From NCBI GenBank assembly GCA_020744425.1, contig JAGMUV010000001.1:434001-498000 (forward strand): a stretch of DNA of 64,000 bases, in the 5' to 3' direction. The notes beneath the pieces are model-generated. The model made no database searches. It was not told the DNA's origin and saw only the letters and a program-made list of their open reading frames with translations. Shown in pieces: positions 33,912 through 46,263 of the stretch. How positions within the stretch are numbered: the first letter of the stretch is position 1; every line of letters begins with the position of its first letter. Source of the DNA: Dactylonectria macrodidyma (taxonomy: Eukaryota > Ascomycota > Sordariomycetes > Hypocreales > Nectriaceae). Position numbers and translations under genes: made by a program.

Positions 33912-34394
33912 CTATTTCTCTAGGCGCTGACTAGGGGCAACCGCTTCCTCATAAGTCGGGGGTAGACCATGCGAGTGAGAAAAAGAGGCGACTATCCGAT
34001 TGTGACATGGACAGTTGGCTTCATATGTCTCAGGGAAAAGGGTCCGGGCACGGGCGACGAACCGATCGTGAAGTCGACGCTTGGCTTCATTTCTCTCTTG
34101 GATATAAGCCCGGTCACGGGCAGCCCTCTCATCGCGATATTGACGTTTGATTTCTTCTATGTCCTGCTTAAAAGCCTGGTTGCCTTCCTTTAACTCTTGC
34201 CGAAGAGTCCGGGTACAGGCGGAAGTGTGATCCTGAAATTCACGTTTGGCTTTATTTATCTTATGGAATAAATTTCGAGTATGGGCGAATATTCGATCCT
34301 GACATTGGCGGGCGTCTTTGTTCAGCTTATGAAACCAGTTCCGGATAATCCCGCCAGAGCCCTGGTGTTCCTGTGGCGCCTTTATTTTAGCCAT
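33912..34394 (-). CDS. 22-residue-repeat coiled-coil protein with PPxY motif
   Basis: Hypothetical protein of 160 aa, family not recognised. After a short N-terminus (MAKIKAPQEHQG) it consists of diverged 22-residue units, the clearest being FHKLNKDARQCQDRIFAHTRNL followed by FHKINKAKREFQDHTS. Each unit is rich in Arg, Lys, Glu and Asp with a repeated DR-x-x-A-x-x-R pattern, so a long charged helix or coiled coil is likely. The repeats are visible in the DNA as 66-bp units. The C-terminus reads HGLPPTYEEAVAPSQ, a PPxY motif as bound by WW domains of Nedd4-type ubiquitin ligases. Family-like sequence begins at the ATG at 34394; 36 more in-frame codons upstream look like leader. No signal peptide or membrane helix is seen. 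Confidence 0.6.
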   Translation of the reverse strand: MAKIKAPQEHQGSGGIIRNWFHKLNKDARQCQDRIFAHTRNLFHKINKAKREFQDHTSACTRTLRQELKEGNQAFKQDIEEIKRQYRDERAARDRAYIQERNEAKRRLHDRFVARARTLFPETYEANCPCHNRIVASFSHSHGLPPTYEEAVAPSQRLEK

Positions 34395-35044
34395 GGTAAT
34401 TGGTGTTTGTTGGTTTATGGGTTGTTTTTTGAGAGATGATGATAGCGGTTGAGAAAACCTGGAGATTCCTAAAAGAGAGGCTTCAAGTATGTAGATTTGC
34501 AATGAGGATTGTAAAAAGAACTTAGTGTGCTTAGGTTAGGGGGGGTGGGAGATGTGATGTAGTTGTATTTAAATATCTGCCTGGCTTCTCACTCTCCGGG
34601 TACTTGCAAACCTAAAAAGGCAGGTGATACTTGCTTGGGGAAAATATTGACTCTTATTTACCTTGTTTCTTACTCTTGGATATCTGCAAACTTAGAAAGA
34701 CGGATGACACTTATGTGGGGCAGATACTAAGTTTTTCCATGCTTAGTATCCGCAGTACCAGATGCATTTACTTCCAAGTTGCACCTGTGCAACTAGATCC
34801 TGTAAAATTCAGTTAGGCAAGCTGTTTGAAAAAGAGAATAGAAAGTTCCGACCTGTCTTCTCGTCTACTTCACCATCTTCCCTCTTCTCCTTGATCTGAA
34901 CCGATATAGAAATCCAGTACCATTCTCGTTCCGCCATCTGATGATACAGTCATTGCCTTCAGCCGATTCAGAGTATCATTTCAATGTTCAATCTCAATTG
35001 ACCAACTTACTACTAAACTTTTTAAGTACAGTCCTATGCGCGCA
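34395..35044. other. Intergenic, no gene supported
   Basis: Promoter side of the repeat protein and 3' side of the transporter. Two related phrases (acttgca/tctgcaaac-ctaaaaagg-caggtgat and tctgcaaac-ttagaaaga-cggatgac, near 34605 and 34680) suggest a short duplication. Confidence 0.45.
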
Positions 35045-38000
35045 TTATACCTCGTTGCCGGCCTTGTCCTCCGACTTCGTCTGCCTGAAAATATTCTTCA
35101 AACGCCTCATTCCCTCGAAAATCAATCCAAATCCAAATGTCCACCTCTTGATACGCGCCGTGTAGATAAAAAAGTAAACCAAAAAGCAATTAAAAATTAC
35201 GTACACAATCAGGTACCCAAGGCAAGGCCACTTATCGCCAACATGCACATTCAAAGTCTGCATATACTCAGCGCCATTGCTGTATGGGCAGTAACCGCAG
35301 CCAGATGTCGCATTCTGGTCCTGGAGATACCCTGCCTTGGAAATATTTTCCACGAAAGAGCTAGCGTACTCTCCACAGCTAAGGCCGGGTGGTGGATCGA
35401 AGCGGGCAAATTCGGGTTCGCTGCATTCCACTGATACGAGAGGCAAGATGGTTGACAGAACACCTCTAGTGAGCCACGTCGCTGGGTTCAGATAATAGAG
35501 CCAATATTTCCAAACGCTTGGGAGTTGCGAATATGGTACGAAGACACCATTGACAAGAGCTGTGATGCAAAAGAAGAATGGCAGAATCTTGTACTGTCAG
35601 CATACGCTATCGCATGGGAAAAGATGGGTGAAGCAACTCACATTCGAAACTGTCCCATACTTTGGCCCAAACGCAGCAATCCACTGCCCCCAACTGGCCA
35701 TGAATAGAGCCCATAGAATTGTCATCAGGTACACGTATCCTGAGACAGACGACTCCAGCGGAAGGCCAGTTGGGAAATACCACAGCAGGAAGTAGATAGT
35801 ACCGGCGACAATGGACATTGGAATCTCAGTCAGCACGTTGGCTGTGCTGAACGCAAACCAGCCGTATGTGCAACTCGGTAGCTCGCGGTCCTCCCACAGA
35901 TCGCGGCTGCGGAAGAAATAAATGACGACGCTGTTTACCACCGAAGGGGGGACGAAGAAAGGGTAGATGATGGCGCTGAACATGCGGTTTTGCAATGAGG
36001 CGACATCGTTTGACAGTTTCCAGAAGGTCTGCTTTTGTTAGACGATATTCATGCTTGCAGCGTTGAGATATTGACTTACAAAACCGCTAACAATGCCCAT
36101 GGTGGCATGAATGAAGAGGCGACCGTAGACGTAATGCGGCTCCCGCCAGTGTTTGATAAAGGTTCTCTTAGTGAGCAAAAGACACTGATACCAAGTAGGA
36201 GCCGCGAACTTAGTCGGTCGTTTGTCAGATGTGCCAGGAATGCTCTTCTCCGTCGCTATCCTGTCAACTTCATCATTGACAGCTTTCGCCTCTGCGCTCT
36301 TCCTCCACTCCTCATTCCAGTCGATCAAAACTCCTCTTTCGTTAACGCTAGGTCTCGATGCTGTTTCCAGGATGAATTCGGCCACGTTTTGGTTTGGCGA
36401 ACAGTGGAATCCACGGGCGGCAAAGTAGTCGATCACAACAGATCCGTTTTCTCCGACAGGGCCAAAGTAAAAGGTGTTTCCTCCTCGGTTGAGAGCCAGG
36501 ATCATGTCAAACTGCTCAATCAAGTCAGAAGAAGGCTGGTGGATGGTGCAGATGATCGCCTGCCCTGCATCGCAAAGCTTTCGGAGGAATCGAACGATGG
36601 AGTAAGCGGATTGGCTGTCGAGGCCGGAAGTTGGCTCATCCAAGAAGAGAAGAAGAGAGGGTTTCGCCGCTTCTAGTAGTTAGCAAACATACTGTCGATG
36701 AAAACACATGGAAGTCTTGACATACCGAGCTCAACGCCAATAGTAACCCGCTTACGCTGCTCGACAGTCAAAGACGAGATCAGAGCGTGTTCCAGCTCGT
36801 CCAATTCAAGCAGATGCATAATGCGATCGACATAGGCAATTTTCTCACTGCGAGGAATATGCCTCTCCTGTCGCAGCAGCGCCGAGAACTCCAATGCTTC
36901 ACGAATCGTAGCCGAACCTTCGTGAATATCTCGCTGTTCGCAGAACCCTGTCCCACGCTGGAACTCTTCGCCAAGCGCACACCCGTTGATGAGCATGTCT
37001 CCAGATACAACGCCCATGGTTTGCCGCTGGGCGAGAGTGTTTAGCAGGGTTGTCTTGCCGGCTCCAGAAGTGCCCATCAGAGCAACCATTTTTCCCGGTT
37101 TAGCATAGCCGGACACGTTGTTCAGTAGTTGGAGCTGACCAGAGCCATATGGTACTGTGTAGTTGATATTTTTAAATGTGAAGACGCTCTTTCCATCGCC
37201 GATTGGTTCAAACGTGTCGTCGATCTCGGTTTCCGTTTGCTCTCGCCTCTTTTTTATCGGTGGTCTGGCGAAAACGGTCGACTGCGTGCTAGAGTCGGAG
37301 AGTTTGATCTTTTCAACTGCCCACACATTGAGAGCAAGGAAAAAGACGGTAAAGGCAATAATGATACCAAAATTGCGCCAGAGATTTGATCGAAGACTTT
37401 TCAGTGTCAGTTTATTTCCATGTAGTACACTCTTGGGGTTGTCTTACAAGTTAAATGAGACCTCAAGGTAAGACAGGCCATCAACTTGGGTGCTACCAGC
37501 CTCAGCTCCCGGTAAACTGCAGCCTTGATATCCAGTTTCCGCCCCTGGTCCGTGGGGAACCAAGTTCGCTTCGCTACAGGCCATCTGGAGGCCATTGAAC
37601 TCGTTTGTTTGCAACGCCTCGAATCCATAGGAAACAGGGTTGATGTAGGTGAACCAACCGAACCAAGGAACGTCGCTCAGGAGTACGCTTCTGGGGATGA
37701 CGTATCCGGTGAAAATGAACATTACATTCATGACTAAGTTCAGTGTTAGACCGCATGTTTAGAAACCAGTTTGGATCCGGGGCACTCACAGACACCGACC
37801 AAGCGGATCGCATCATCTACTGTCGTCGAAAACGCCGCAAACATGCGGAACAAGGTTGTAAGCGAGAATGACACCACGTACACGAATAGCGTGAAGATGA
37901 AAAACTTGCCGACGTCGATATCGAACCGCGCGAGGAAGTAAAAAGGGATCGACAGCGAAACCACCATGACGAGCAAGATTGGCAGATCCAGAATCGCCCT

Positions 38001-39743
38001 AGCCAGCACAATCGCCGACGGACGGCAAAAGGCAAACTCCCTCTGTCTCTGTAACGTAACTCTTCCGACAATCGCCGGCATGAGCTCGGCGAACTGCAGC
38101 CATCCGACAAACGCAATGCCAAAAAAAGCCATGCTGGACTTGGAGAAGGCGGAAGACGTGGCGTCCGCGTCTATGTCCACAAAATGCGATCCGACGATGA
38201 TGGAGATGCTGAGGATGATGAAGAGCTTCGTGTAGAGAGAGCTGCGTTCGTGGTAGAGCAGCCAGGTTTGACGATGTAGACAAGCCAGGACTTGGCGGGG
38301 AAAGGAGATCGTAAATGATGACGATGCAGTGACATGTTTGGATTTGCCTTGCTGGACTGTTTCGTGAAAGGTTCTGTGCTTTTCGGTTTCGGTACATCGA
38401 CTGTCGCCCTCGTATTCGTGAGTATCGGCAAGGATTTTCTGGTAGTGAGAGCTCTGGCGGAACGCCTGCTCGAGTTCTTTGGGGGTCTTTGGAGTTGACT
38501 CTTCGCGACCGGGCTGGAAACGTCGAGCGTTCTTGTCGGAGATGGCCGTCAAGAAATCTGCTGTGGTTCTGCCATCCTGTCAATGTTTCTGTTCATCAAG
38601 GTTTTCCAGCACCTGTACTTACTGTCGAGGAGGACACCAATATCCCAGGTCCTCAAAGTATCTCTTGGCCTCGGAGGCGGGACCTTGAAACAGCATACGT
38701 CCATCGTCAATGACGAGCACTTTGTCCATCAGCTCGTAAATGGACTCTCCGGCTTGGTAAAGAGTCACCAGTGTCGTCCTCTGGCTGACATCTGTAAAGA
38801 CGCGCAGTGCCCTGGCGAAGCTCAGAGCTGTGCTTGCGTCGAGTCCGCGTGTCGAGTTGTCCCAGCAAACCACTGACGCTCGAGTGGCCAGAGTCTCGGC
38901 CAAGCTGACTCGCTTTCGCTCTCCGCCAGAGACGCCGCGGATGTGTTCATCGCCGACCAGTGTCTCTCTAGTGTGCTCGATGCCAAACATTTGTAGAAAG
39001 GCATCCAAGATGACAGGAATCGTCCATTCGTCCTTCTTGCGAGTCTTGTTCTTAACTGCGAACCATAGCGTTTGCCAAACCGTCAGCGAGGGGAAATGCC
39101 GGTCGTCCTCTTCGCAGTAGACCACCTCGCCTCTGAAGTGGCGCTTCTGTTCCTTTGCTGAGATTGCGCCATAGTACACTTCGCCTTCTACGCCGACGTA
39201 TTCATCGCGGTGATTAGCAATCGTCTTAAGGAACGTCGAGCATCCAGATCCCGGGCGGCCCAGAACGAGCATGATTTCGCCATGTCGAACAGTACCGGTA
39301 AAGTCGTGGAGAAGGTTGACGGAAGGACCCTTGCTGAGATTGAGGCCAGGGATCTTGTTGCGGATAAATGTCCACAGGTCTGGCCCAAATGTGTTGAGAA
39401 TGGCTCGCGGCAGAGTTTTGACAGCCGCTGTGGAAGACTCGGCACCTCGAACGGTGAGGTTCTTGAAGGAGACCCCCAGTCTCTTTGCTGGGTCTCCGCT
39501 AGGCGTCCTGGCATCGATGATGCCTCGTCGAAGAAATTCCGGGAGATCGAAATCGTCATTGGAACAGCGAGTCGAGTCACTGTCTGCGTCATTCTGAGGA
39601 GCGTCTGCCTTCGAGCGTCGTGATGCCGCCGTCAAGTGCCGCCCAAGTTCATGAAACTCCTCAATGGCGGCCGACACGACGACTTCGCCTTGAGGATTTT
39701 CACCCCAAAGGCCGTGACCAGGCTGGGTCGTAGGGTCTGCCAT
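35045..39743 (-). CDS. PDR-type (ABCG) ABC transporter
   Basis: Predicted full-length pleiotropic-drug-resistance efflux pump with the (NBD-TMD)x2 order, 1459 aa. Seven exons join in phase: 39743-38623, 38568-37790, 37733-37448, 37396-36726, 36672-36080, 36028-35642 and 35587-35045. NBD1 has Walker A GRPGSGCSTF, signature VSGGERKRVS and Walker B VVCWDNSTRGLDAS. NBD2 has GTSGAGKTTLLNT, LTVEQRKRVTIGVEL and LLFLDEPTSGLDSQ. The Cys in Walker A of NBD1 (GCST) and the degenerate signature of NBD2 are the normal asymmetry of fungal PDR pumps. Membrane blocks follow each NBD. A large Cys-containing extracellular loop (CSEPEFARFDPPPGLSCGEY) precedes the last helix. Such pumps export toxins, azoles or lipids; the substrate is unknown. 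An in-frame ATG at 39806 is an alternative start. Confidence 0.93.
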
Positions 39744-41640
39744 GGCAAATGCCGAATATTGGAGAGCGATGGTTCTAGAGACTGTTGAAAGGTCGACGGA
39801 AGGCAAAGTGTCAAAAAAGCATGCTGGCCGATGGAAATTGGTTGGAGAAGAGGCTTATGATCTCGGTCGAACAGGGTCGATTACAAATGCATGCAGCGCT
39901 GAGCATTGAAGAATCTTTTTATTCGATTACCAACTACCGATTATTCAAGGACCCCCGCCGCCAAGAAGAGCCACAGCAGCTGGAAATGCACCGAACTAGG
40001 GTATGAGTGGGTTGTCACTCATCGCTTCACTCAGTTGAGGGGGGCGTGAGGCATAGCGGGGGAGATCCCAACCAACAACATCGGGAATAACTCCGATTTG
40101 ACTCCATGGGGTTAAGATAAGAAGACGTCTCTTTCCCCACATTCAACGCGAATCCACGTTATGAGCGAGTGACGCTGACATATCACGATATGGGTCGATG
40201 TGGAATTCAGATTCCGCCTAACGTTAGCCCAGGCTCGTTACCAATCTCAAAAGCAAGCAAAAGCCCACAAGGGTTGCAGAAATCTCTTCACTGCAGGCGG
40301 TATAATCACGGCAAAAGTCCGGTTGCCTGTCCACGCGATGCGGGGCCAACTAGGGACCTCAATCCTATGAGATGGCCATGTTTCTGGCTCTTGTTTCCAC
40401 ACCAACTATTGAGACCACGATATTTCCGAAGGTGGATGGAGGGGCGGCAGATTCTCGGGGCACTAGAAACTCACAGTTGCGTGTGATTCAGTCTGCAGCC
40501 GTAGGTTACTTTGCGGCTGTACTTTCCACAATGAGATCTGCCGCTACAGTACAAGCGAGCGACGTGTTCACTTACACCTAGGCCCGTTCACGATGCGAGA
40601 TTACTGCATACAATTGGATGGATATGACTACGTCTGCGGTCAGTCCAAACCACGATAGGGATGCCGGCACAAAGTTTCCTAATTTGGTGTTATGCGCTGG
40701 GAGATACGAAAACTCACTCACCGGTCAGCCCCTCAACTAGAGAGATTCTTTAACCCAATGGAGCAATTCCGCAAGAACAACCACGAGGCCAATCCGGTAC
40801 CCCTCGCGTACCCCATTGAGACAATACGACTCTGAGATCCCACACCGTTCTTGTCATTTGTCCTCCTGCAGCCTGCTGACCCACCCCTTGTTTGTGGGTC
40901 CTGTGTTAAAATGCGTTTAAAATCATTAGCGTGACCGCGTCGTTGGCCCGTGATTCCGCCCTCACTCAGATTTGAGCGAGGTTGCACAACTGCGGTCTGA
41001 GATTCGTGAAATGTCACAAAGCGTAAAGGGGGTCTGGAACAAACTTGATCTCGTACAGACATGATGCAGATTGTACAATAAACACACAATCTTCCCGTGT
41101 TGTAGGGCCAAAGCATGCTTTTCACACTCCTCGATTACGCCCACCACATTTCTCTTCTCTTTCTCCATTAGCTATCAACCACCTCTAACTCGGGGTGGCG
41201 AATGCGTTTGCCTCCAATGAAGATCAATGTAGACACAAAAGTCATCCTTTTGTTAATTCCATGTTTTCGAGATTGCAACCAGTCAACCTTCCGACTTTGT
41301 GCTTTTTTGATAGCCATTAGATAAAGAGTCATTCGGCCGCACCAGTCTTGCTGACATACCCTACACTTCTGGCACGTCAAGTGGCTGAGTTATCAAGGCG
41401 CCGACTACTAAAGATAACCCTCGTGGACCGGGTATCGATCACCAGGTGCTAAAATTAACCTCATAGCATTTCCTACGACCCGAAATACGGTGATGATAAG
41501 CATGTTGGTGCTAGTAATGGCGGTTATCCAATAGGCTTCCACTTCTTCTGACAGACGGTAACCCAGTTGTTAAAAATGGAAGTCCCCATCCACTACACAT
41601 AATAGCTCAAAAATAATAGGTTCGACATTGCATCGGAACT
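39744..41640. other. Intergenic, no gene supported
   Basis: 1.9 kb between the transporter start and the lipase end. Several 60-130-codon frames exist on both strands, but none shows a domain, a signal peptide or matching splice signals. Confidence 0.55.
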
Positions 41641-44531
41641 TCATCGCGTCTTTCGATCTTGGGATATCCATCGGCCGTTACTGGTCTCCGCTATCAACCG
41701 ATCGGTTTTCTTGGACATGTAAATTTTCTTCATCACTTGCTTGATCGTGTGAAGACCATAATCGGAAAGATTCGCTTCTGATGTCTGGAAGACAGCATTC
41801 ACCTGATCAGGAGTCCACACGAGGTTATAGGAAGTAGAAAATGTTTCCCTCTATTTCATCGGTCAGCTTTGGGAAAAGAAAGCCCCCAGCGAAGAGCACA
41901 TACCGAGGGGTTGAACTCAGGGTTGATGGGATTCGGTAGGAGCGGGCAGTAAACCAGATAGATTTTCTGCCCATTTTGTCGCGACCCTCCAAAAACCCTC
42001 GCGTAATGATGTAAATACCTCGATTCAACATCTGAAGACGCCGAGGTGGCACCTGAACCAGCAGAGTGACACCAAAAGGGAGGTTGAAATGACTCCGTTT
42101 GGTCCTCCAAATAAATATTGCAATCGTTTGCAAAAGCCTTGATCCGTCGGATGGCTGCGTCCGTGTGGACATCAGACGAAGCGTCAAAGGCAATGATCAT
42201 GTCAGCGCCACGTTCCGGCCGCGATAGAACATGATTCGGGAGATTGTTGGACATTCCGCCATCCATGAGCCTAAGTCGACCTTGAGCCTCCCATTGATGC
42301 TCCTTTGAGTTCTTCTTCGATATTGCGCAATCGTCGCCGGCAGACGTTTCCCTCCCATGTAATGTAGAATACCGCTCAGCCTTGACATTTGCCGTCACCT
42401 TAGTGCCCCTCCACGAGATGTTCAAGTTAAGCCTGGGCACAGTATCTCTATAAGTCTTGAGAAACTCAGGCGAGAAACCGAGATGTGCCGGGGCTGCTGC
42501 GTCGCTCGAAGGTGCATTGATTAAAGGAGAAAGAGTAGAGAAATTAACCGACAAATGCTTCCAGGGCACTGAGTAAAGCGGATTGAGTGCCATGGACGCT
42601 GCTGATTTCGCGGCCCAGGCGACTGAAAGGTATCGTGCAGTGCTCTGCCAGCTTTGCACAGAATTATGCAAACCAGTCACCAATCTATTCAGCTCATCCC
42701 ATTCCTTCTGGCTGAGGATGGAAAGCGCGAGGTTCTCCAACGATTTTCCGTTAGATCGGGTTGCCGTCTCAATCAAGCTAGATGAGTCAAATTCGCTCTT
42801 GCCAATACTGGGCTTACTCGGTCTTGAACTTCGCATATGGGCCATCTCTAGAGCCGGCCCCATCCCAGTCCCATAGAAAGGATTGGGATCATGCCCAGCG
42901 CGGATAGGGTTCGCCCATATTCTTTCCCACTTCTTCATGGTTATGAATCGGTTGAGCGCAAAGAGTACCCGAGACATGATGGTTCCTGTGGGCAATGAAG
43001 CTAACAAGGCAGAGACGTAGCCTGTCAAGGGGCCTGCGGGAGCACTCGTGCATTGGCCGAGCAACAGCGCCAGAGATTGCTCAGGGCGCCGGTCAACAGA
43101 GTGGCCAGACGAAAATGTTCGCCCCCAAGCCCAGGTTGGGACGAATCGTTGGAGGTCCCGGCATCCTACTTCTAGTGGCGAGATCTCAAACCACTGAAAC
43201 AAGCCTTTGGATGGACCATTTCTTGGGGGTTCACTTTCACGCCGCCGAGGCATTGAAAACTCCAAGTAATCTGAATGGTGTTGGGCCATCGAAACCTCTG
43301 GAGGTCGTCCTTTGCTTATGGACGAATCTCTGTTCGCCTTGACGCCGAAAGAATCCCTAGGTGCTCGTCTCACAGCTGTGAAAATTGGCATGGGCTCGGC
43401 GCCCTTGTCGATGCCTGATCGGGTCCACATCTTAGATAGTTGAAAGGTGGCTCTACTCAGGCTCGCTCCCGGCTTGCGAGAGAGAAATTGGTAAGTGGTG
43501 ATTAACGTTGCGTAGAGATCCATGATTCCCAGCCCGATGATACAGGACTGAGCCTTTCGTACTAGAGGGCCAATGAGAAAGTAGACGCCTCTAGTGCTCC
43601 GAACAACTTTGTCCATTGCTGATATACTCATGGGATGCATGAGCTCCTTGGCCATGGAGATGTAGTGCTGCATCAGCCTGGTGGCATCATGGCGCGCAAT
43701 CGTATAGTACGCGCCTAACGTCCAGCAGCTCCCACTCACACCAGCGGCCCATGTGATGCAGTCCCACAGTTGACTCTTCTTGCAAGCAGAGATAAACGCA
43801 GCAAAGCCAAACATGGCTCTGTAACCTCCGCCAGAGCCTCCCAATGCGACAAGAGGGACATCTCGAGGATCGACCACGTCGTCGGCTGGTAATTCGAGGA
43901 AGTCGTGCAGCGAGTTTTGGCCTTCTGAAGATATTCGTTGCCGGCGAAGTGCGATGAACTTGCCTTCTTCTGGATGTAGCGAAGAGGAGCATCGGACAGT
44001 TGCATCCCATTCCATCTCTGGGTACGTCATCAAATCCTGCTCATCGCGCCGTAAGAGGAAATTGATTTGAGCTAGATCAAGAGCTCTTTTATGCCACCTC
44101 TTGGAGATACGACCCAGGTAAGATTTTTTTCCTATAGTGCTGCGTGATTTTGAAGCTGGGTCAAGACTGGGTGAAAGACTTGCGCTGGATTGGGTGCTTG
44201 TTCTCCGCGACACTAAGGAACCTCCATGGTCATCGATAGTAACAAGTCGCGGGCCGCCGTTCGGAATCGCTCGTCTCTTCTTCTTTTCTGTATCAAGTTG
44301 AGCTCGTACTAGAGTCAAAGTCGAAGAGACAGGGGTTGCCTTGAACAGCGTCACCAACGTGCAGAGACAATATGCCTTGACGTACAGATATGATGGGGAC
44401 TGGCGCAACGCCCTGAGTACCACCATGTCTCGTCCGGCGATAAGGCTGGCACAAAATGATGTGAGAGCAATGTTGATCAATTGGAGATGTTTTGGGAGTA
44501 CAAGATGCAACGCTTCGTAGTCATGGATCAA
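41641..44531 (-). CDS. cPLA2-like lysophospholipase/phospholipase A2
   Basis: Predicted cytosolic phospholipase A2-type lipase (patatin-like Ser/Asp dyad) acting on membrane phospholipids, 945 aa. Exon 44531-41904 joins 41850-41641 across a 53-nt intron, restoring the family ending NPSRETFSTSYNLVWTPDQV. The oxyanion-forming ALGGSGGGYRAMFGF is followed by the nucleophile elbow AAGVSGSCWTLGAYY, with Ser in GVSGS. The catalytic Asp is in LMDGGMSNNLPNHVL. The N-terminal 100 residues include a hydrophobic stretch (SYLYVKAYCLCTLVTLF) that may anchor the protein. The low-complexity Ser-rich and basic segments between about 380 and 450 are unlike the rest and probably form a loop. The first exon may be incomplete at the 5' end. 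No C2 domain is seen, as usual in fungal members. Confidence 0.85.
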
Positions 44532-44701
44532 TAGGAACTATCACTGTCGCGGCGTACAAATTGCACGTCCTTTCAGATTAGCTTATGCCATAGCTGGACC
44601 GCGTCTTACCCACGTGGCCTCGGCGCAAGCTATCACTGTCCGAGACGTTCACTCATCGAAAATGACGCAGCGAGCGCGTACGTCTGAAAATTCGAAATTG
44701 C

Positions 44702-46263
44702 CTAAAGTCGATTATATCTACATCGTCTGCATGCCAATACGTGACAGCACGTGCATTCATAGATAAAAATTGGAAGACGATCACGACACTCTTCGCAACG
44801 ATACATACCCTGACGGGACCTCCATGTGAGATGCCCGCATCCGTGATTCTCCACCAAATTCTGCCTCTCTCTTTCCAACAGGTGAGTTATCCTTTGAACG
44901 TTAGGCGGATGAGCGACAACACGTCTATCGACAATGGCGGCTGCCTTGGCGAGCAGTCTCTCTTCATTTCATTGTGTACATCGACATGTCTTTCAGGGCG
45001 CGTTACAAATGTAACAGAATTGTGCACCACAACAGCAGGCTACAGACTTTCAGCAAGCGAATAAGCATACGCTAAATTACACTCACTCATATGGTTACAC
45101 CCAATTCAAGCTCAACAATCCTGTGGCATGAGTTACATCGCTGCCACCCGTTCTCGGCAGCGACGCGAAGGAGTTCTTGTGTTGCATGGTCTTGCGGGCA
45201 GTCGCCTTCGTGTGAACGTTCTTTGCAAATAACGCATGTATGCTTTTTGCATTGTGAGCAGCATCCAACGTCGCCCTCGATAGATTGAGCGGAGATAAAA
45301 GCAGAACAAGTTGGTTCGTGGCAGTAAGTCCGGTTAGGGTCATCTGTCACATCTATCAACTGTTGAGACTGAAGATAAAGTCTCAAAGGCTCGGATGTCT
45401 AGTAAACCGGTCTCGAAGACCCGGATCCCTTGGGATCCGGTCTACCGAGAACCTTATCATAGCTATGAGGGCAACCTACAAATAGGTCTGCCGCGAGCCC
45501 TCAGTTAGATAGAATTCAAGAGCTTCTATTCACATCACAATGCACCCTTCCTATCTGATGCAACATCATCTGACTCCGCTTTCTTGGTAAGGAACTCGCC
45601 GATGAGGTCTGGAGGGAGGAAAAGCCTGTTCCGATCGAGAGGATTACCTGGCTGCAACATCGCGGAGGATATAACGACTCGTCGCTCATGCAGGCTGTGA
45701 ACAAGTGCGTTAGACAAGCACGGCAATATTCATGAGAGCATGGGCAGCGAGCGACGTCATAAAATTTGAACACCTCCCCGCAGCTGATGCAGACTGTCGT
45801 GCTCTTCGGCGAATTGGGTTCAAGCCGGCTTGCGGCCCATGAGGATGACTCTGGTTTATCGATCAGGTCATCATCAGGAGAGTGGACGTACAAAGACTCT
45901 AATTTGCCGAGAAGTTCCTCATCTAGGGGTTCATTCTCGGCTGTACCATCTGATTGTGTCTCTCTATTTGCATCTGGGTTCAATGCAAACTCTCGATCTC
46001 GAGTTCCTTGGTCTTTTGCTTGTTGTTGACGGTACACCAGTTCCCCATCGGATATAACGGCTTGAGGGATGCTTTTTGCACATGCATCGATCTGAAATGG
46101 AGGCCTTGAAAGATTCCAATTCAGATTTATAAGCTTCCAAAGCGAGGTCTGCATCTGGTGTTTCTCCTTGACGGTACTTCCCCTTAGATGAGGCTATTAT
46201 CTCTTCGAGTTTTTGGATCTGGAGTTGTAAGAGGTTGTCATTGGTGTGGGCACAAACCTCCTA
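44702..46263 (-). pseudogene. RBR (RING-IBR) ubiquitin ligase pseudogene
   Basis: A complete but inactivated RING-between-RING E3 can be followed from about 46263 to a stop at 44702. Readable parts in order: KLEEIIASSKGKYRQGETPD; RING1 VCISCGEVFKFYDVARCPC with HEYCRACLTHLF and PPRCCSQ; IBR TYCHEPTCSAFISA with CKKHTCVICKERSHEGDCP; a second RING-like segment CGAQFCYIC; and the C-terminal IYECTCCHVLACRRCR. Lesions: frame changes near 46083, 45643 and 45098, each compatible with a single-base indel; TGA at 44993-44995 and 44969-44971 where the family has Trp; and about 200 bp of hairpin-rich DNA between RING1 and IBR, either an intron or an insertion. The number of independent lesions makes sequencing error unlikely to explain all of them. 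Confidence 0.8.
45362..45441. repeat. Cluster of hairpins inside the RBR pseudogene
   Basis: Three short inverted repeats lie side by side: tgagact...agtctca, ggtct-cga-agacc, and ccggatcccttgggatccgg (9-bp arms, 2-base loop, 45421-45440). They lie between RING1 and IBR coding segments. Confidence 0.8.

Noticed and set aside
40733..41125. 130-codon minus-strand frame between transporter and lipase
   Set aside because: No domain, signal peptide or splice partner; composition is that of random frame.
45401..45450. tRNA-like arms in the hairpin cluster
   Set aside because: Hairpins are too short and unordered for a cloverleaf; no A/B box pair and no acceptor stem.
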